From Hymenobacter nivis (GTDB lineage: Bacteria; Bacteroidota; Bacteroidia; Cytophagales; Hymenobacteraceae), in NCBI RefSeq assembly GCF_006439025.1, contig NZ_RCYZ01000014.1, forward strand, positions 1 to 64,000: DNA of 64,000 nucleotides. The letters are read 5' to 3'. Shown here piece by piece: positions 1-8,115 of the stretch. The notes below the pieces were generated by a model. That model worked only from the letters and a program-made list of their open reading frames with translations. It was not told where the DNA came from and made no database searches. The translations under genes and the position numbers were made by a program. The stretch's first letter is position 1; every line of letters starts with the position of its first letter.

Positions 1-262
1 GCAGGGCATCGTTTTGCTGCACGGCTGCCAGCACCCGGGCCCACACCCCGGAGGCGGTCCAGCGCTGGAAACGCGTGTACGTCGTGTGCCAGTTGCCCCA
101 GGCGGCGGGCAGCGCCCGCCACCGGCAGCCGTTGCGGGCCAGCCAAAGCACCGCTTCTACGAAGCGCCGATTGTCCTGGCCGCGGCCCCCGCTCGTGCCC
201 TCCCGGCCGGGCAACAGCGGCGCGATGCGCGCCCACTGCGCGTCTGTCAACAGGTAATCCAT
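1..262 (-). CDS. IS5-family transposase, N-terminal part (cut by window edge)
   Basis: The first 87 codons of a transposase read leftwards and run off the window. The protein starts MDYLLTDAQWARIAPLLPG and continues with a GRGQDNRRFVEAVLWLARNG segment and GCRWRALP, the pattern of the DUF4096-type N-terminal domain of IS5/IS427-group transposases. The DDE catalytic residues would lie outside the window, so activity cannot be judged. Outside the start codon, about 29 bp upstream, the sequence ctgttaacacctc followed by CTAG could be the terminal inverted repeat and a TA-containing target, which would put the element edge near position 291; this is a guess because the other end is not visible. 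It marks the left side of the accessory region. Confidence 0.8.
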   Translation of the reverse strand, partial: MDYLLTDAQWARIAPLLPGREGTSGGRGQDNRRFVEAVLWLARNGCRWRALPAAWGNWHTTYTRFQRWTASGVWARVLAAVQQNDAL

Positions 263-400
263 GGCCCAAATTAATAATCACTGTTAACACCTCCTAGTCA
301 CGTTCACTCCCGCCCACGCTGGAACAGCAGCTGCGCACTGGCGCACTGGCCACGCGGTGCGGCCAAGGGGCTTTTCCGCTCGATTGTTTTGCCAAAAGAA

Positions 401-1576
401 CTAGTAGGCAGGAAGGTCAATTGCCCATGTAGTAGTGTCAAGGTTCCATTCGGGTGGCAGGGGCCCTGCAATTTTATTACCGCGAAGGTCCACGTAGACG
501 AGCCGCGCGAGCCGGCCCCATTCGGGCGGCACGGACCCCGTGAGTCGGTTGCCGTACAGCCCTACTACGGTGAGGGCCCGCAAATAGCCCCATGCCGGGG
601 GTAGGGGGCCCGTGAGCTGATTGTGACGAAGCTCCAGGTATTCGAGCTTCTGCAGCTGGCCCCATGCGGGAGGCAAAGGGCCGCTGAACTGATTATGGGG
701 CCCCGGCAGCTGTTCAGGGAGTACGTGCTGGTGCAATGCCAAGTGTTCGGGCGCGGAGAGCCAGCGCCACTCGGGCAGGTCGGGCTCGCTTGGGCCCGCC
801 AGACTCAGTACCCGCAAGGCCTGAAGTTGACCCCATTCTGCGGGCAAAAGGCCGGTAAGCTGATTGCCGTCCAGGCCCAGTTCGGTCAGCGCTGTCAGCT
901 GCCCCCAGCGCGCCGGTAAGCACCCTGTGAACTGGTTGGCCCGCAGGTTTAAGTGTTGCAGCGCGGCGAGCTGCCCCAGGTCCGGCGGTAGGGGGCCGCT
1001 GAGCGCGTTGCCCTCCAGCCGAAGCTCCGTGAGGCCGGCGAGCTGACTCCACTCCGCGGGCAGGGCCCCGGTAAGCTGGTTGATGCGCAGACTCACAAAA
1101 GCCAGAGCGGCTAGCTCGCCCCACGCGGGCGGCAAGCATCCGGTCAGCTGATTATGCTCCAGATACAAGTACTCAAGCGACGTGAGCTGACGCCAGGTAA
1201 GCGGCAGTGGACCGGTGAGCTGGTTGTGTCCCAAGTTAAGATGCACCAAGTTGGACAACAACCCTAGCTCGGGCGGCAAGGGGCCGGTGAGCTGATTGTG
1301 GCGAAAATTCAGATGTTGGAGGGCCGTCAGTAGTCCCAACTCGGGCGGTAAAACCCCCGCTAGCTGATTAGCGGGCAGTTGCAGGGTTACGACCTGTCCA
1401 TCAACCACCCTTACCCCGTGCCAGGAGCTGGCCTCAGCCAGCGTCGCAACTTGCCAGGCAGCGGCCGTCGCTGGCCAGTTCGTGCGCACGGTCCAACCAG
1501 CGCCATTCGTGCATTCATAGAGCCGGCGCAGGGCGTGCAGCGTGGCGCTGGCAGATACCGAGGGCAGTTGTGTCAC
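401..1576 (-). CDS. Leucine-rich repeat protein, cytoplasmic, 391 aa
   Basis: Residues 8-60 resemble the cap found before plant-type repeats (ALRRLYECTNGAGW). Residues 61-391 hold about 12 repeats of exactly 24 residues of the form LxxLxxLxLxxNQLTGPLPPxWGxL. The conserved Asn falls at residues 70, 94, 118, 142, 166, 190, 214 and 238, then after a degenerate stretch (about 255-294) at 295, 319, 343 and 367. No signal peptide, membrane segment, lipobox or sorting domain is visible, so it probably stays in the cytoplasm and binds protein, though the partner is unknown. The start is GTG with no ATG nearby, so a few residues may be misplaced. It ends in TAG. It stands alone downstream of the DUF4269 gene on the same strand. 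Confidence 0.8.
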   Translation of the reverse strand: MTQLPSVSASATLHALRRLYECTNGAGWTVRTNWPATAAAWQVATLAEASSWHGVRVVDGQVVTLQLPANQLAGVLPPELGLLTALQHLNFRHNQLTGPLPPELGLLSNLVHLNLGHNQLTGPLPLTWRQLTSLEYLYLEHNQLTGCLPPAWGELAALAFVSLRINQLTGALPAEWSQLAGLTELRLEGNALSGPLPPDLGQLAALQHLNLRANQFTGCLPARWGQLTALTELGLDGNQLTGLLPAEWGQLQALRVLSLAGPSEPDLPEWRWLSAPEHLALHQHVLPEQLPGPHNQFSGPLPPAWGQLQKLEYLELRHNQLTGPLPPAWGYLRALTVVGLYGNRLTGSVPPEWGRLARLVYVDLRGNKIAGPLPPEWNLDTTTWAIDLPAY

Positions 1577-1655
1577 AAGAATGTTTGTGAATGAGATGTT
1601 TATGTTCGCTATGGAATGACTGCAAGCAGCAACCAGGGTGGTTGTTCGACGACCA

Positions 1656-2249
1656 TCACTTGCTACCCAGTGGGGGAAGGGGATGTTGCACTAGCTGTGC
1701 CGCTAGCTCAGCAGCCGGCCAGCCTTCCAGGGTTAATAAAGCCTCGTACGGGTCGCCGGGCAAGTGCAGGAGCTGCGCGAAAGCCGGTTCCGTTTTCACC
1801 CCCTGCTGTTTGAGGCGCTGCACGGCCGCCCGCCAAGCCTCGCCACCCATTTGCAGAACGGCCGCTTCTACCACCAAGTGCCGTACGGCATACTGCTGGC
1901 TGGTAGGCAGGGCCTGGCCAAATACCTCAAGGGCTACCCCTGCGTAGCAAAAACTCCCAACAACAGCCGCCTGCCCTTGACTGACAGTATGCCGGAGTCG
2001 AAACCCCGTCAAGTGCCCGTATTGGTCTTGCAACACCTGCCTAAACGACGTCTGGCTGGGCAGCGGCACTTCACAAATAACATCTAAATCGCTAGTCGGC
2101 AAATCAATAGCTAGGGGAATGGTGCCAGCCAACACCGGGTCGAACGCGTGCAGCGTGGGCCATAGGGCCAGCTCAGTCAGCACTGCGTAAGCGCGCTGCT
2201 GCCGGCTGTTGCCTTTTTGCAAGTAGCGCAGGTCTTTCCAATCTTGCAT
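1656..2249 (-). CDS. DUF4269 family protein (nucleotidyltransferase-fold), 197 aa
   Basis: The sequence begins MQDWKDLRYLQKGNSRQQ and carries LAGTIPLAIDLPTSDLDVIC, the signature of DUF4269, a family related to minimal nucleotidyltransferases. The Asp residues of the SDLD motif would be the metal-binding candidates. The activity and target of the family are not known to me. I chose the ATG at 2249 because the family normally begins with this W-x-x-L-x-Y-L-x-x-GN block; a GTG at 2276 would add nine residues. It is followed by the LRR gene on the same strand with a 79 bp gap, so the two may share a transcript. Confidence 0.78.
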   Translation of the reverse strand: MQDWKDLRYLQKGNSRQQRAYAVLTELALWPTLHAFDPVLAGTIPLAIDLPTSDLDVICEVPLPSQTSFRQVLQDQYGHLTGFRLRHTVSQGQAAVVGSFCYAGVALEVFGQALPTSQQYAVRHLVVEAAVLQMGGEAWRAAVQRLKQQGVKTEPAFAQLLHLPGDPYEALLTLEGWPAAELAAQLVQHPLPPLGSK

Positions 2250-2299
2250 CTGATTCACTAGCAGCGCACTACTCACTGCAAATGGTTGCGAACTGTTAT

Positions 2300-2716
2300 T
2301 TACCGAGGCTCCAGCACCTTGATTTTCAGCACGTCGGGGGACAGTTCTAGCACTTCCAAGCGAGCGTCTTGCTGCGACGAATCACCGAAGGTGAGGTGCA
2401 AAGCCCGGGCATTCACCCAGCGCCAGTGGCCGGGGAGGGGCAAGGTGCCATCGGTGGGGGCAATGGCGAGCTTGGTGAGCTGGCCACCGGCGGCAAACGT
2501 GTAGCCCTCGCGGCCCCGGGCGGGTGGGAAAGCATACGTGGCCGGGCGATACACCTGCACGGCCCCCTGGTCTTCCTCCTGGCTGTGGCGCCAGGTGCGC
2601 AGCAGTTCGCGGGCTTGGGGATGCTGCAAGGTCTGGGCCGGTAGCTGACTGGTAGAATGGCAGCTGCTGGTGGCCAGCAAGGTGACCGCACCGACTAGTA
2701 ACAAAAGGAAACGCAT
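2300..2716 (-). CDS. Small lipoprotein of unknown function, 138 aa
   Basis: The predicted protein starts MRFLLLLVGAVTLLATSSC, a hydrophobic signal ending in a lipobox with the modified Cys at residue 19, so it should be exported and lipid anchored. The remainder is a short polar domain with alternating beta-like segments (LTKLAIAPTDGTLPL, WRWVNARALHLTF, LEVLELSPDVLKIKVL), and no named family is recognised. The reading frame stays open upstream to 2839, but the ATG at 2716 is chosen because it places the signal peptide at the N terminus. It lies upstream of the DUF4269 gene and diverges from the Crp/Fnr regulator. Confidence 0.72.
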   Translation of the reverse strand: MRFLLLLVGAVTLLATSSCHSTSQLPAQTLQHPQARELLRTWRHSQEEDQGAVQVYRPATYAFPPARGREGYTFAAGGQLTKLAIAPTDGTLPLPGHWRWVNARALHLTFGDSSQQDARLEVLELSPDVLKIKVLEPR

Positions 2717-2900
2717 GCAGAAGAGGAGGGAAGAAGAGGAAGGATTTAACCCAAAGTACCGCCGTAAAACTACGCGTCGGGCTGGGGGCGGCCCTTGCTT
2801 ACATTCGCCATCCCTAACCCAGGGCCTACTTTTCAACAACAGGAGGCCATACTTGCTTGGCTTGGCAGGACATTTTTAGAAACCAGACTCCCCTCAAAAC

Positions 2901-3464
2901 ATGCAGCACTTATTGCGCGCTCACCTTGAAAAGCTGGTGCCGCTCACCGAGGCGGAGTTTGCGGCGGTGCTCGCCCGGTTCAGCTGCCGGCAGGTGGCCA
3001 AGGGTGGCTTCCTCGTGCGCGAAGGTGAGCTGGTCAGGCACAACTACCTGGTGGTGGCGGGCTTGCTAAAGCTGGTGCATACCGATGCGGCCGGCAAGCA
3101 GCACTTCCTCTCGTTTGCAATGGAAGACTGGTGGGAAACTGATTTTCAGGCCTACTACACCCAAACGCCGGCCACCTTGTCCCTGGAGTGCCTGGAGGAG
3201 ACCACCGTGTATTGCCTGACCCTGGAAAACTACCGGGCGCTTTGCGCGGAGCTGCCGCAACTGGCCGAGTTCTTTTTACACAAGCTGGCGCTCCATTCCA
3301 TTGCCACGCAGCAGCGGCTTTTATCGCTGCTGACCACCACCGCGCAGCAGCGCTACGAGCAGCTGCTGGCGCGCTACCCGGCGCTCGGGCAGCGGCTGTC
3401 GAAAACGCTGCTTGCTTCCTACCTAGGCGTCTCACGCGAAACCCTAAGCCGCTTATCCAGTTAG
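2901..3464 (+). CDS. Crp/Fnr-family transcriptional regulator, 187 aa
   Basis: The N-terminal ~120 residues follow the cyclic-nucleotide-binding fold of the family (FLVREGELVRHNYLVVAGLLKLVH, with the effector pocket poorly conserved as in most Bacteroidota members). The C-terminus ends in a short helix-turn-helix, LLASYLGVSRETLSRL, that would bind DNA. At 187 residues it matches the usual compact size of this subgroup. Bacteroidota members of this class typically sit next to a single enzyme gene that they control. Here the next gene, 92 bp downstream on the same strand, is a RidA-family protein, so it is the likely partner or target; that link is inferred from position only. Confidence 0.85.
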   Translation: MQHLLRAHLEKLVPLTEAEFAAVLARFSCRQVAKGGFLVREGELVRHNYLVVAGLLKLVHTDAAGKQHFLSFAMEDWWETDFQAYYTQTPATLSLECLEETTVYCLTLENYRALCAELPQLAEFFLHKLALHSIATQQRLLSLLTTTAQQRYEQLLARYPALGQRLSKTLLASYLGVSRETLSRLSS

Positions 3465-3556
3465 CGCAAGTCCTCGGCCGATTGTGCGGTAGGTCACAGG
3501 TGCAAGGGGTAGCTGCCCCGGAAATTTGCGGTCTCCTTTACAATCTGCCACGACAA

Positions 3557-3973
3557 ATGGAACCGCACCACAAAGAAACCAAAGGGCTCGGCATGCCCTG
3601 GGAAGCGCAGTATGGCTACGCCCAGGCCCTGAAAATAGATGACACCGTGTGGCTAGCTGGCCAGGTGGGGCACGATGCGCACGGCGCCATAGTTGGCCCA
3701 GACATGACTGCGCAGATGCGCCAGGCCTACGCCAACATCGCGCAGGTGCTGGCCCACTTCGGCCTGGGCATGGCCGACGTGGTGGACGAAACCTTGTACG
3801 TGCTGGACAACGATGCCGCGTTTGCCGCGCGCCAGCTACTGGGCCGGGAGGTGTACCCCGACCCCCTGCAGGTGCCCAGCACCATGATTGGGGTAGCGCG
3901 GCTGAATGTGCCGGAGTTTCTGGTTGAAATCAAAGTAGTAGCCAAGCAAGGCCGGGCCGCCGCCGCGCAGTAG
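3557..3973 (+). CDS. RidA/YjgF/YER057c-family protein, 138 aa
   Basis: The protein has the RidA core: an N-terminal strand region (GYAQALKIDDTVWLAGQVG), the QMRQAYANIAQVLAHFGL helix, and the closing VPSTMIGVARLNVPEFLVEIK, where the Arg is the residue that contacts substrate carboxylate in imine deaminases. RidA proteins hydrolyse reactive enamine/imine intermediates in the cytosol and act as trimers; many subfamilies have other roles. The frame is open from 3188, but the sequence before the ATG at 3557 is the shadow of the upstream regulator, so that ATG is used. It lies directly behind a Crp/Fnr regulator. Confidence 0.85.
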   Translation: MEPHHKETKGLGMPWEAQYGYAQALKIDDTVWLAGQVGHDAHGAIVGPDMTAQMRQAYANIAQVLAHFGLGMADVVDETLYVLDNDAAFAARQLLGREVYPDPLQVPSTMIGVARLNVPEFLVEIKVVAKQGRAAAAQ

Positions 3974-4042
3974 CTTCTGAACAAGCGTGGGCAGCCGCTA
4001 GTTACAGGGCGCTGCTTTGAATCTTACAAGCTGCTCCTCATC

Positions 4043-4987
4043 ATGACGACCAACGCCCTTCATGCCCTCTCCCAGGAGCTAGCGCCCAGCACCGGCCTCG
4101 ACTTGAGTAAGCTGCTGCCTGGGGGCATTCAGCGCGAAGTGGGCCACTTCAACGTGTTTGATATGGCCGACCTGTGGGAAACCACTCAGTTGCGCGCCAG
4201 CATGTCCTATCCCTGCCGCTCGTTCTACAAAATTAGCTTGCTGCGTAGCCGTAGTCGCGCTGAATATGCCGACCAGATCATTGACATTGAGCCGGATACG
4301 CTAGTAATTTCGACACCTAAGGTGTCTTTTTAGTGGCGGCCCGCTGAGGCGCAAAAGGGGCATTTCTGCTTGTTCACGGCTGAGTTTTTGCTGCCCGTGC
4401 TCAGGGGTGGCACCCCCGACGAGCTGCCCTTGTTCCAGGCCGGCGGCTACCCGGTGTTTCAGCTGACGCCTGCTGAAACGACGCGGGCAACAGCTATTTT
4501 CGCCCAGATGCACGAGGAATTGGCCTCCGACTACGCCCACAAGTACGATTTGCTGCGGGCCTACGTGCTGGAGTTGCTGCACCTGGGCCAGAAGCGGCAG
4601 TCCACCACGGCGTTGCACCCCGCCCACTCGGCGGCTGACCGGCTGGCCTCGCGCTTCGTGGAGCTGCTGGAACGGCAGTTTCCCATCGACACGCCCCAGC
4701 AGCGCGTGCCGCTGCGCACGGCCAAGGACTTTGCCGACCACCTGGCCGTGCACGTCAACCACCTCAATAAGGTGCTCAAGGACAGCACCGGCCGCACCAC
4801 CACCGACCTCATCGGCGGGCGGCTGGCGCAGGAAGCCAAGGCCCTGCTGCACCAAACGAACTGGACGCTCTGGGAAATTGCCGACGGCCTGGGCTTCGTG
4901 GATGTGGCGCACTTCTCGCACTTTTTCCGCCGCTACGCCGCCGTGAGCCCCGGCGCATTTCGGTCGCTGGAAGTCGTCTCCATTTGA
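4043..4987 (+). pseudogene. AraC-family regulator interrupted by an in-frame TAG at codon 97
   Basis: Two open pieces in the same frame (4043-4330 and 4334-4987) together make a 314-residue AraC regulator: an N-terminal sensing half, then a C-terminal double helix-turn-helix (LRTAKDFADHLAVHVNHLNK and LWEIADGLGFVDVAHFSHFF). The intact paralogue at 8116-9024 aligns across the break: its PYSWELPAG matches SF-stop-WRPAEA here, so TAG at 4331-4333 stands where the paralogue has Ser (TCG to TAG would be one change). No second initiation codon gives a sensible N terminus for the second half. It lies just upstream of an SDR gene that is also broken, so the regulator and its probable target seem to have decayed together. 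Readthrough would restore it. Confidence 0.85.
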
Positions 4988-5081
4988 TTTATACAAGAAG
5001 CTGATTGACGACTACAACACCACCGGTAGGAAGCAAGGGGAACTTTGTCGTGTTCATTTAACACGGCAAACGCACGCCCTC

Positions 5082-5833
5082 ATGAGTACTTCCAAAATCG
5101 TCCTCGTCACCGGCGGCAGCCGCGGCCTGGGCAAAGACATGGCCCTCAAACTTGCCCAGCAGGCATCGACGTTATCCTGACCTACCGCAGCCAGCAGGCC
5201 GAAGCCGCGGCCGTGGTGGCTGGTATTGAGGCCCTGGGCCGCCGCGCCGTGGCCTTACCTCTGAACGCGGCTGATAGCAGCACCTTCGGTGATTTCTTCA
5301 CGCAGCTCACTACGGCGCTGGCCGATACCTTCGGCACCAACCGATTTGACTTTCTCATCAACAACGCCGGCACCAGCCTGAGCGCGCCCATCGCCGAAAC
5401 GACGGAGGCTCAGTTTGATGAGATGCTGAACATTCACCTCAAGGGGGTGTACGTCTTCACGCAGAAGGCCTTGCCGGTACTGCGCGACGGGGGCCGCATC
5501 GTCAACATCTCCTCGGTGTCGGCGCGCAGCTCTCATCCAGGCTTCTCCGCCTACGGCAGCATGAAAGGGGCCGTGGAAGTCTTCACCCGCTACCTCGCCG
5601 TAGAGTTGGGCCCCCGCGGCATTGCGGCCAACGTGGTGGCGCCCGGCGCGGTGTTTGGCGGCGGGGCCATGCCGGATTCGCCCGAAATGCGCGCCTGGGT
5701 CGCCCAGATAACGGCCCTCGGCCGCACGGCCGAGCCCGACGACATCGGCGGCATCATCGCTTTTCTCTGTACCGATGCCGCCCGCTGGCTGAACGGCCAG
5801 CGCATCGAGGCCGCGGGCGGGGTGGTGTTATAG
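5082..5833 (+). pseudogene. Short-chain dehydrogenase/reductase with a frameshift near 5160
   Basis: From the ATG at 5082 the frame reads MSTSKIVLVTGGSRGLGKDM, the TGxxxGxG cofactor motif of classical SDRs, then loses frame in cagcaggcatcg around 5155-5165. Adding one G restores GIDVILTYRS and the rest of the enzyme: NNAG, an ISSVSARS catalytic-Ser region, YGSMK (YxxxK catalytic pair) and a complete C terminus of about 250 residues. A one-base deletion in a short G run is therefore the simplest explanation, either real or a sequencing error. The gene follows an AraC regulator that carries a stop codon. Confidence 0.85.
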
Positions 5834-5865
5834 CGCTAACCAGCAATGTAATAACGTTGGCTAAT

Positions 5866-5902
5866 AAAACAGGCAGGTACTGGCTTAGTATCTGCCTGTT
5901 TT
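5866..5902 (+). terminator. Rho-independent terminator after the SDR pseudogene
   Basis: Arms aaaacaggcag (5866-5876) and ctgcctgtttt (5892-5902) pair perfectly around a 15-nt loop and run into a T-rich tract, 33 bp after the SDR stop codon. The A-rich left flank would let it act in both directions. Confidence 0.75.
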
Positions 5903-6101
5903 TGCGTTTAAGCTACCCGGTAAGTGCTACAACTCCTTTGCCCGCTACTGTTGCGCCGCGCCGCCCGCCTAACAGCCACATGCTTGAGGTGCGAGTCACT
6001 TTTTATTAGAAAAATATGGCCTGCCGACTATCAGGTAGTAAATCAGGCGCGTAAAACGCACTTGATTTGCGGTTGCTTCGTCCCAAATTGCTTGTAGATA
6101 T

Positions 6102-7010
6102 ATGTTGAAGTATTGTTTAATGGTCAGTACGTTGGTCCTGGCTAATACCCCATTGCGGGCCCAGCACCCGGCCCTGCGCGCGACCATCGCCCGCCTAGCC
6201 GCTGGGGCCCCTGCCAAGGTCGGCGTGGCGCTGCGGGTGCTGGAAACCAACGATACGCTCAGCTACCACAACCGGCAGCCTTACCCAATGATGAGCGTGT
6301 TTAAGCTGGCCATCGCCATGCAGGTGCTGCACGAAGTAGACCGCGGCCACCTGCGGTTGGCGCAGCAGCAGCTCTTAACCAAAGCCGACCTGCCGGGTGA
6401 TACCCACAGCCCCCTGCGTGACAAGTACCCCAGCGGTAACGTGCGCGTCTCAATTCAGGAATTGCTGACGTACATGGTCACGGTGAGCGACAACAACGCC
6501 TGCGACATCCTCCTCCGGCTGGTGGGCGGCCCGGCCAAGCTCACGGCTTACGTCCGGCAGCTGGGCGTGTGGCCCTTTGTGGCGGAGGTGTCAGAAGCCC
6601 AAATGGCGGCGGTGTGGCGCAACCAGTACCGCAACTGGAGCTACCCCTCCACGTAGGTCGACCTGCTCGCCCAGGTGTATCACCACACCGCGTTGTCCCA
6701 GGCCAACAGCGCTCTGCTCTGGCAACTGCTGCTGGACACGTCGGTGGGGCCGCAGCGTATAAAGGGGCTGCTGCCGGCCGGCACGCCGGTCGCGCACCGC
6801 ACGGGCACGTCCGGCACCAATGCTGAGGGCCTATCGCCGGCACTCAACGACGCTGGGGTTATCAAGCTGCCCAACGGCCAGCACGTGGCCCTTACGGTGT
6901 TCGTGGCTGATTCGCACGCCGATACCGCCACCCGTGAATTGCTCATTGCCACCATTGCCCGCGCCGTGTATGACGAATTTGCGCCGCCGGTCGTCCCCGC
7001 CAAACCGTAG
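6102..7010 (+). pseudogene. Class A beta-lactamase (subclass A2-like) with an in-frame TAG at codon 185
   Basis: A signal peptide (MLKYCLMVSTLVLANTPLRA) leads into a serine beta-lactamase: S65-V-F-K68 (active site), S129-D-N131, E165 of the omega loop within SEAQM, and a VAHRTGTSG triad where Arg replaces the usual Lys of KTG. The QYRNW and LLPAGTPVAH segments resemble the VEB/PER/CIA branch. The frame is open from 6102 except for TAG at 6654-6656 between NWSYPST and VDLLAQVYHH, after which the domain continues normally to residue 302. Without readthrough the enzyme would lose the RTG strand and be inactive. It stands alone after a terminator and diverges from nothing obvious; the region upstream is AT-rich. 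Confidence 0.87.
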
Positions 7011-7176
7011 CTGCTGCGCTTCTCTGCCGCAAAATATAATCAAGGCTATCAATTAGTTGCCTGTGGCCCACAACAGGCCCAAACTAGCGTTGCAATGCCA
7101 GCAAGATGCCTTGTAAAAAGCAAAAGCCTAGCAAGGCTCAAGCTTTTTCAGGGTGCCAACAGGAAGCTGGTTAGGC

Positions 7177-8004
7177 TTAACCGTCAACTTCAGTTGAAAA
7201 GGCCACGGCCTGCTGCGCATCCAACTCCGCTAAGCGCGCCACCAGGGCCGCCCGAATCTGGGTGTAGGCCCCACGGCCGAGCGTAAGCCGCCGCGGGGCC
7301 GGGCTTTGCTCTGCCGAATGCAGCATGGCGTCCACCATTTTGACTGGGTCGCCAGTGATAGCAAAGCTGCCGTCGCTGACGCCGCGGCGGACGTCACCGG
7401 CGGGGGTGGCCTCGTAGGCGGGCAGGGGCGTGGCGTGGACTAGCCCGCCGCCGAAGCTCGTGCGGGCCGGGCCAGGCTCGACCAGCGTAAACTCGATGCC
7501 GAAGGGTGCAACCTCCTGGGCCACGGCCTCCACGAAGCCCTCAATGCCCCACTTGGTGGCGTGGTAGTAGCCGAAATTGGGGTAGGCAATCTGGCCGCCC
7601 TCCGACGAGAGCTGCAGAATGCGCCCGCCGCCCTGGGCCCGCAGGTGGGGGAGGACGGCGCGAATGACTTGGACGGAGCCGGTTAGGTTGGTGTTGATTT
7701 GCTGCTGAATCTGGTCGTCGGTGGCTTCTTCACCGGCGCCGAAGAGGGCGTAGGCGGCGTTGTTGACTACCACGTCGATGCGGCCTAGGTCCGTAAATGC
7801 CCGGCCAACTACGCGGCGCACGGCCGCAGTGTCGGTTACGTCCAAGGCCGCCACCCAGAGCTGCTCGCCGTACTGCGCCTTCAGGTCAGCCAGGGCGTCG
7901 GGTTTGCGCAGCGTGGCGGCTACCTGCTCCCCACGCGCCAAAAGCTTTTCGGTCAGCAGGCGGCCGAAGCCAGCCGACGTACCGGTAATAAACCACGTTT
8001 TCAT
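7177..8004 (-). CDS. Short-chain dehydrogenase/reductase, 275 aa
   Basis: It starts MKTWFITGTSAGFGRLL, the cofactor motif of the SDR group that includes many Bacteroidota oxidoreductases beginning KTWFITG. It continues with NNAAYALFG, LQLSSEGGQ (catalytic Ser) and YYHATKWG (Tyr-x-x-x-Lys). The length is normal for the group with its C-terminal extension. The substrate is unknown. The ATG at 8004 is used because the motif begins directly after it, although the frame is open to 8094. An AraC regulator (8116-9024) lies upstream on the same strand 111 bp away and is the likely controller. Confidence 0.88.
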   Translation of the reverse strand: MKTWFITGTSAGFGRLLTEKLLARGEQVAATLRKPDALADLKAQYGEQLWVAALDVTDTAAVRRVVGRAFTDLGRIDVVVNNAAYALFGAGEEATDDQIQQQINTNLTGSVQVIRAVLPHLRAQGGGRILQLSSEGGQIAYPNFGYYHATKWGIEGFVEAVAQEVAPFGIEFTLVEPGPARTSFGGGLVHATPLPAYEATPAGDVRRGVSDGSFAITGDPVKMVDAMLHSAEQSPAPRRLTLGRGAYTQIRAALVARLAELDAQQAVAFSTEVDG

Positions 8005-8115
8005 AAAAATGGGGGGTTGGTTGACTCCGAAAAAGATGCGTTCTCGTTTGCCCCACAAAATTATTTCTGCCCCGTACGGGCTAGCTAACGTCAATCAAAC
8101 CAATGCCGTCGCCAA

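Noticed and set aside
401..1576. DNA-level tandem repeat or CRISPR array in the LRR gene
   Set aside because: The 72-bp periodicity comes from coding repeats with diverged DNA and no spacers; no CRISPR-like array is present anywhere in the window.
4370..4987. Second half of the AraC gene as an independent gene
   Set aside because: Its only start would be a TTG in the middle of a conserved domain, and the same frame joins seamlessly to the first half across one TAG.
6675..7010. Second half of the beta-lactamase as an independent gene
   Set aside because: It would begin with GTG inside a helix of the enzyme and lacks the active-site serine; it is the tail of the gene starting at 6102.
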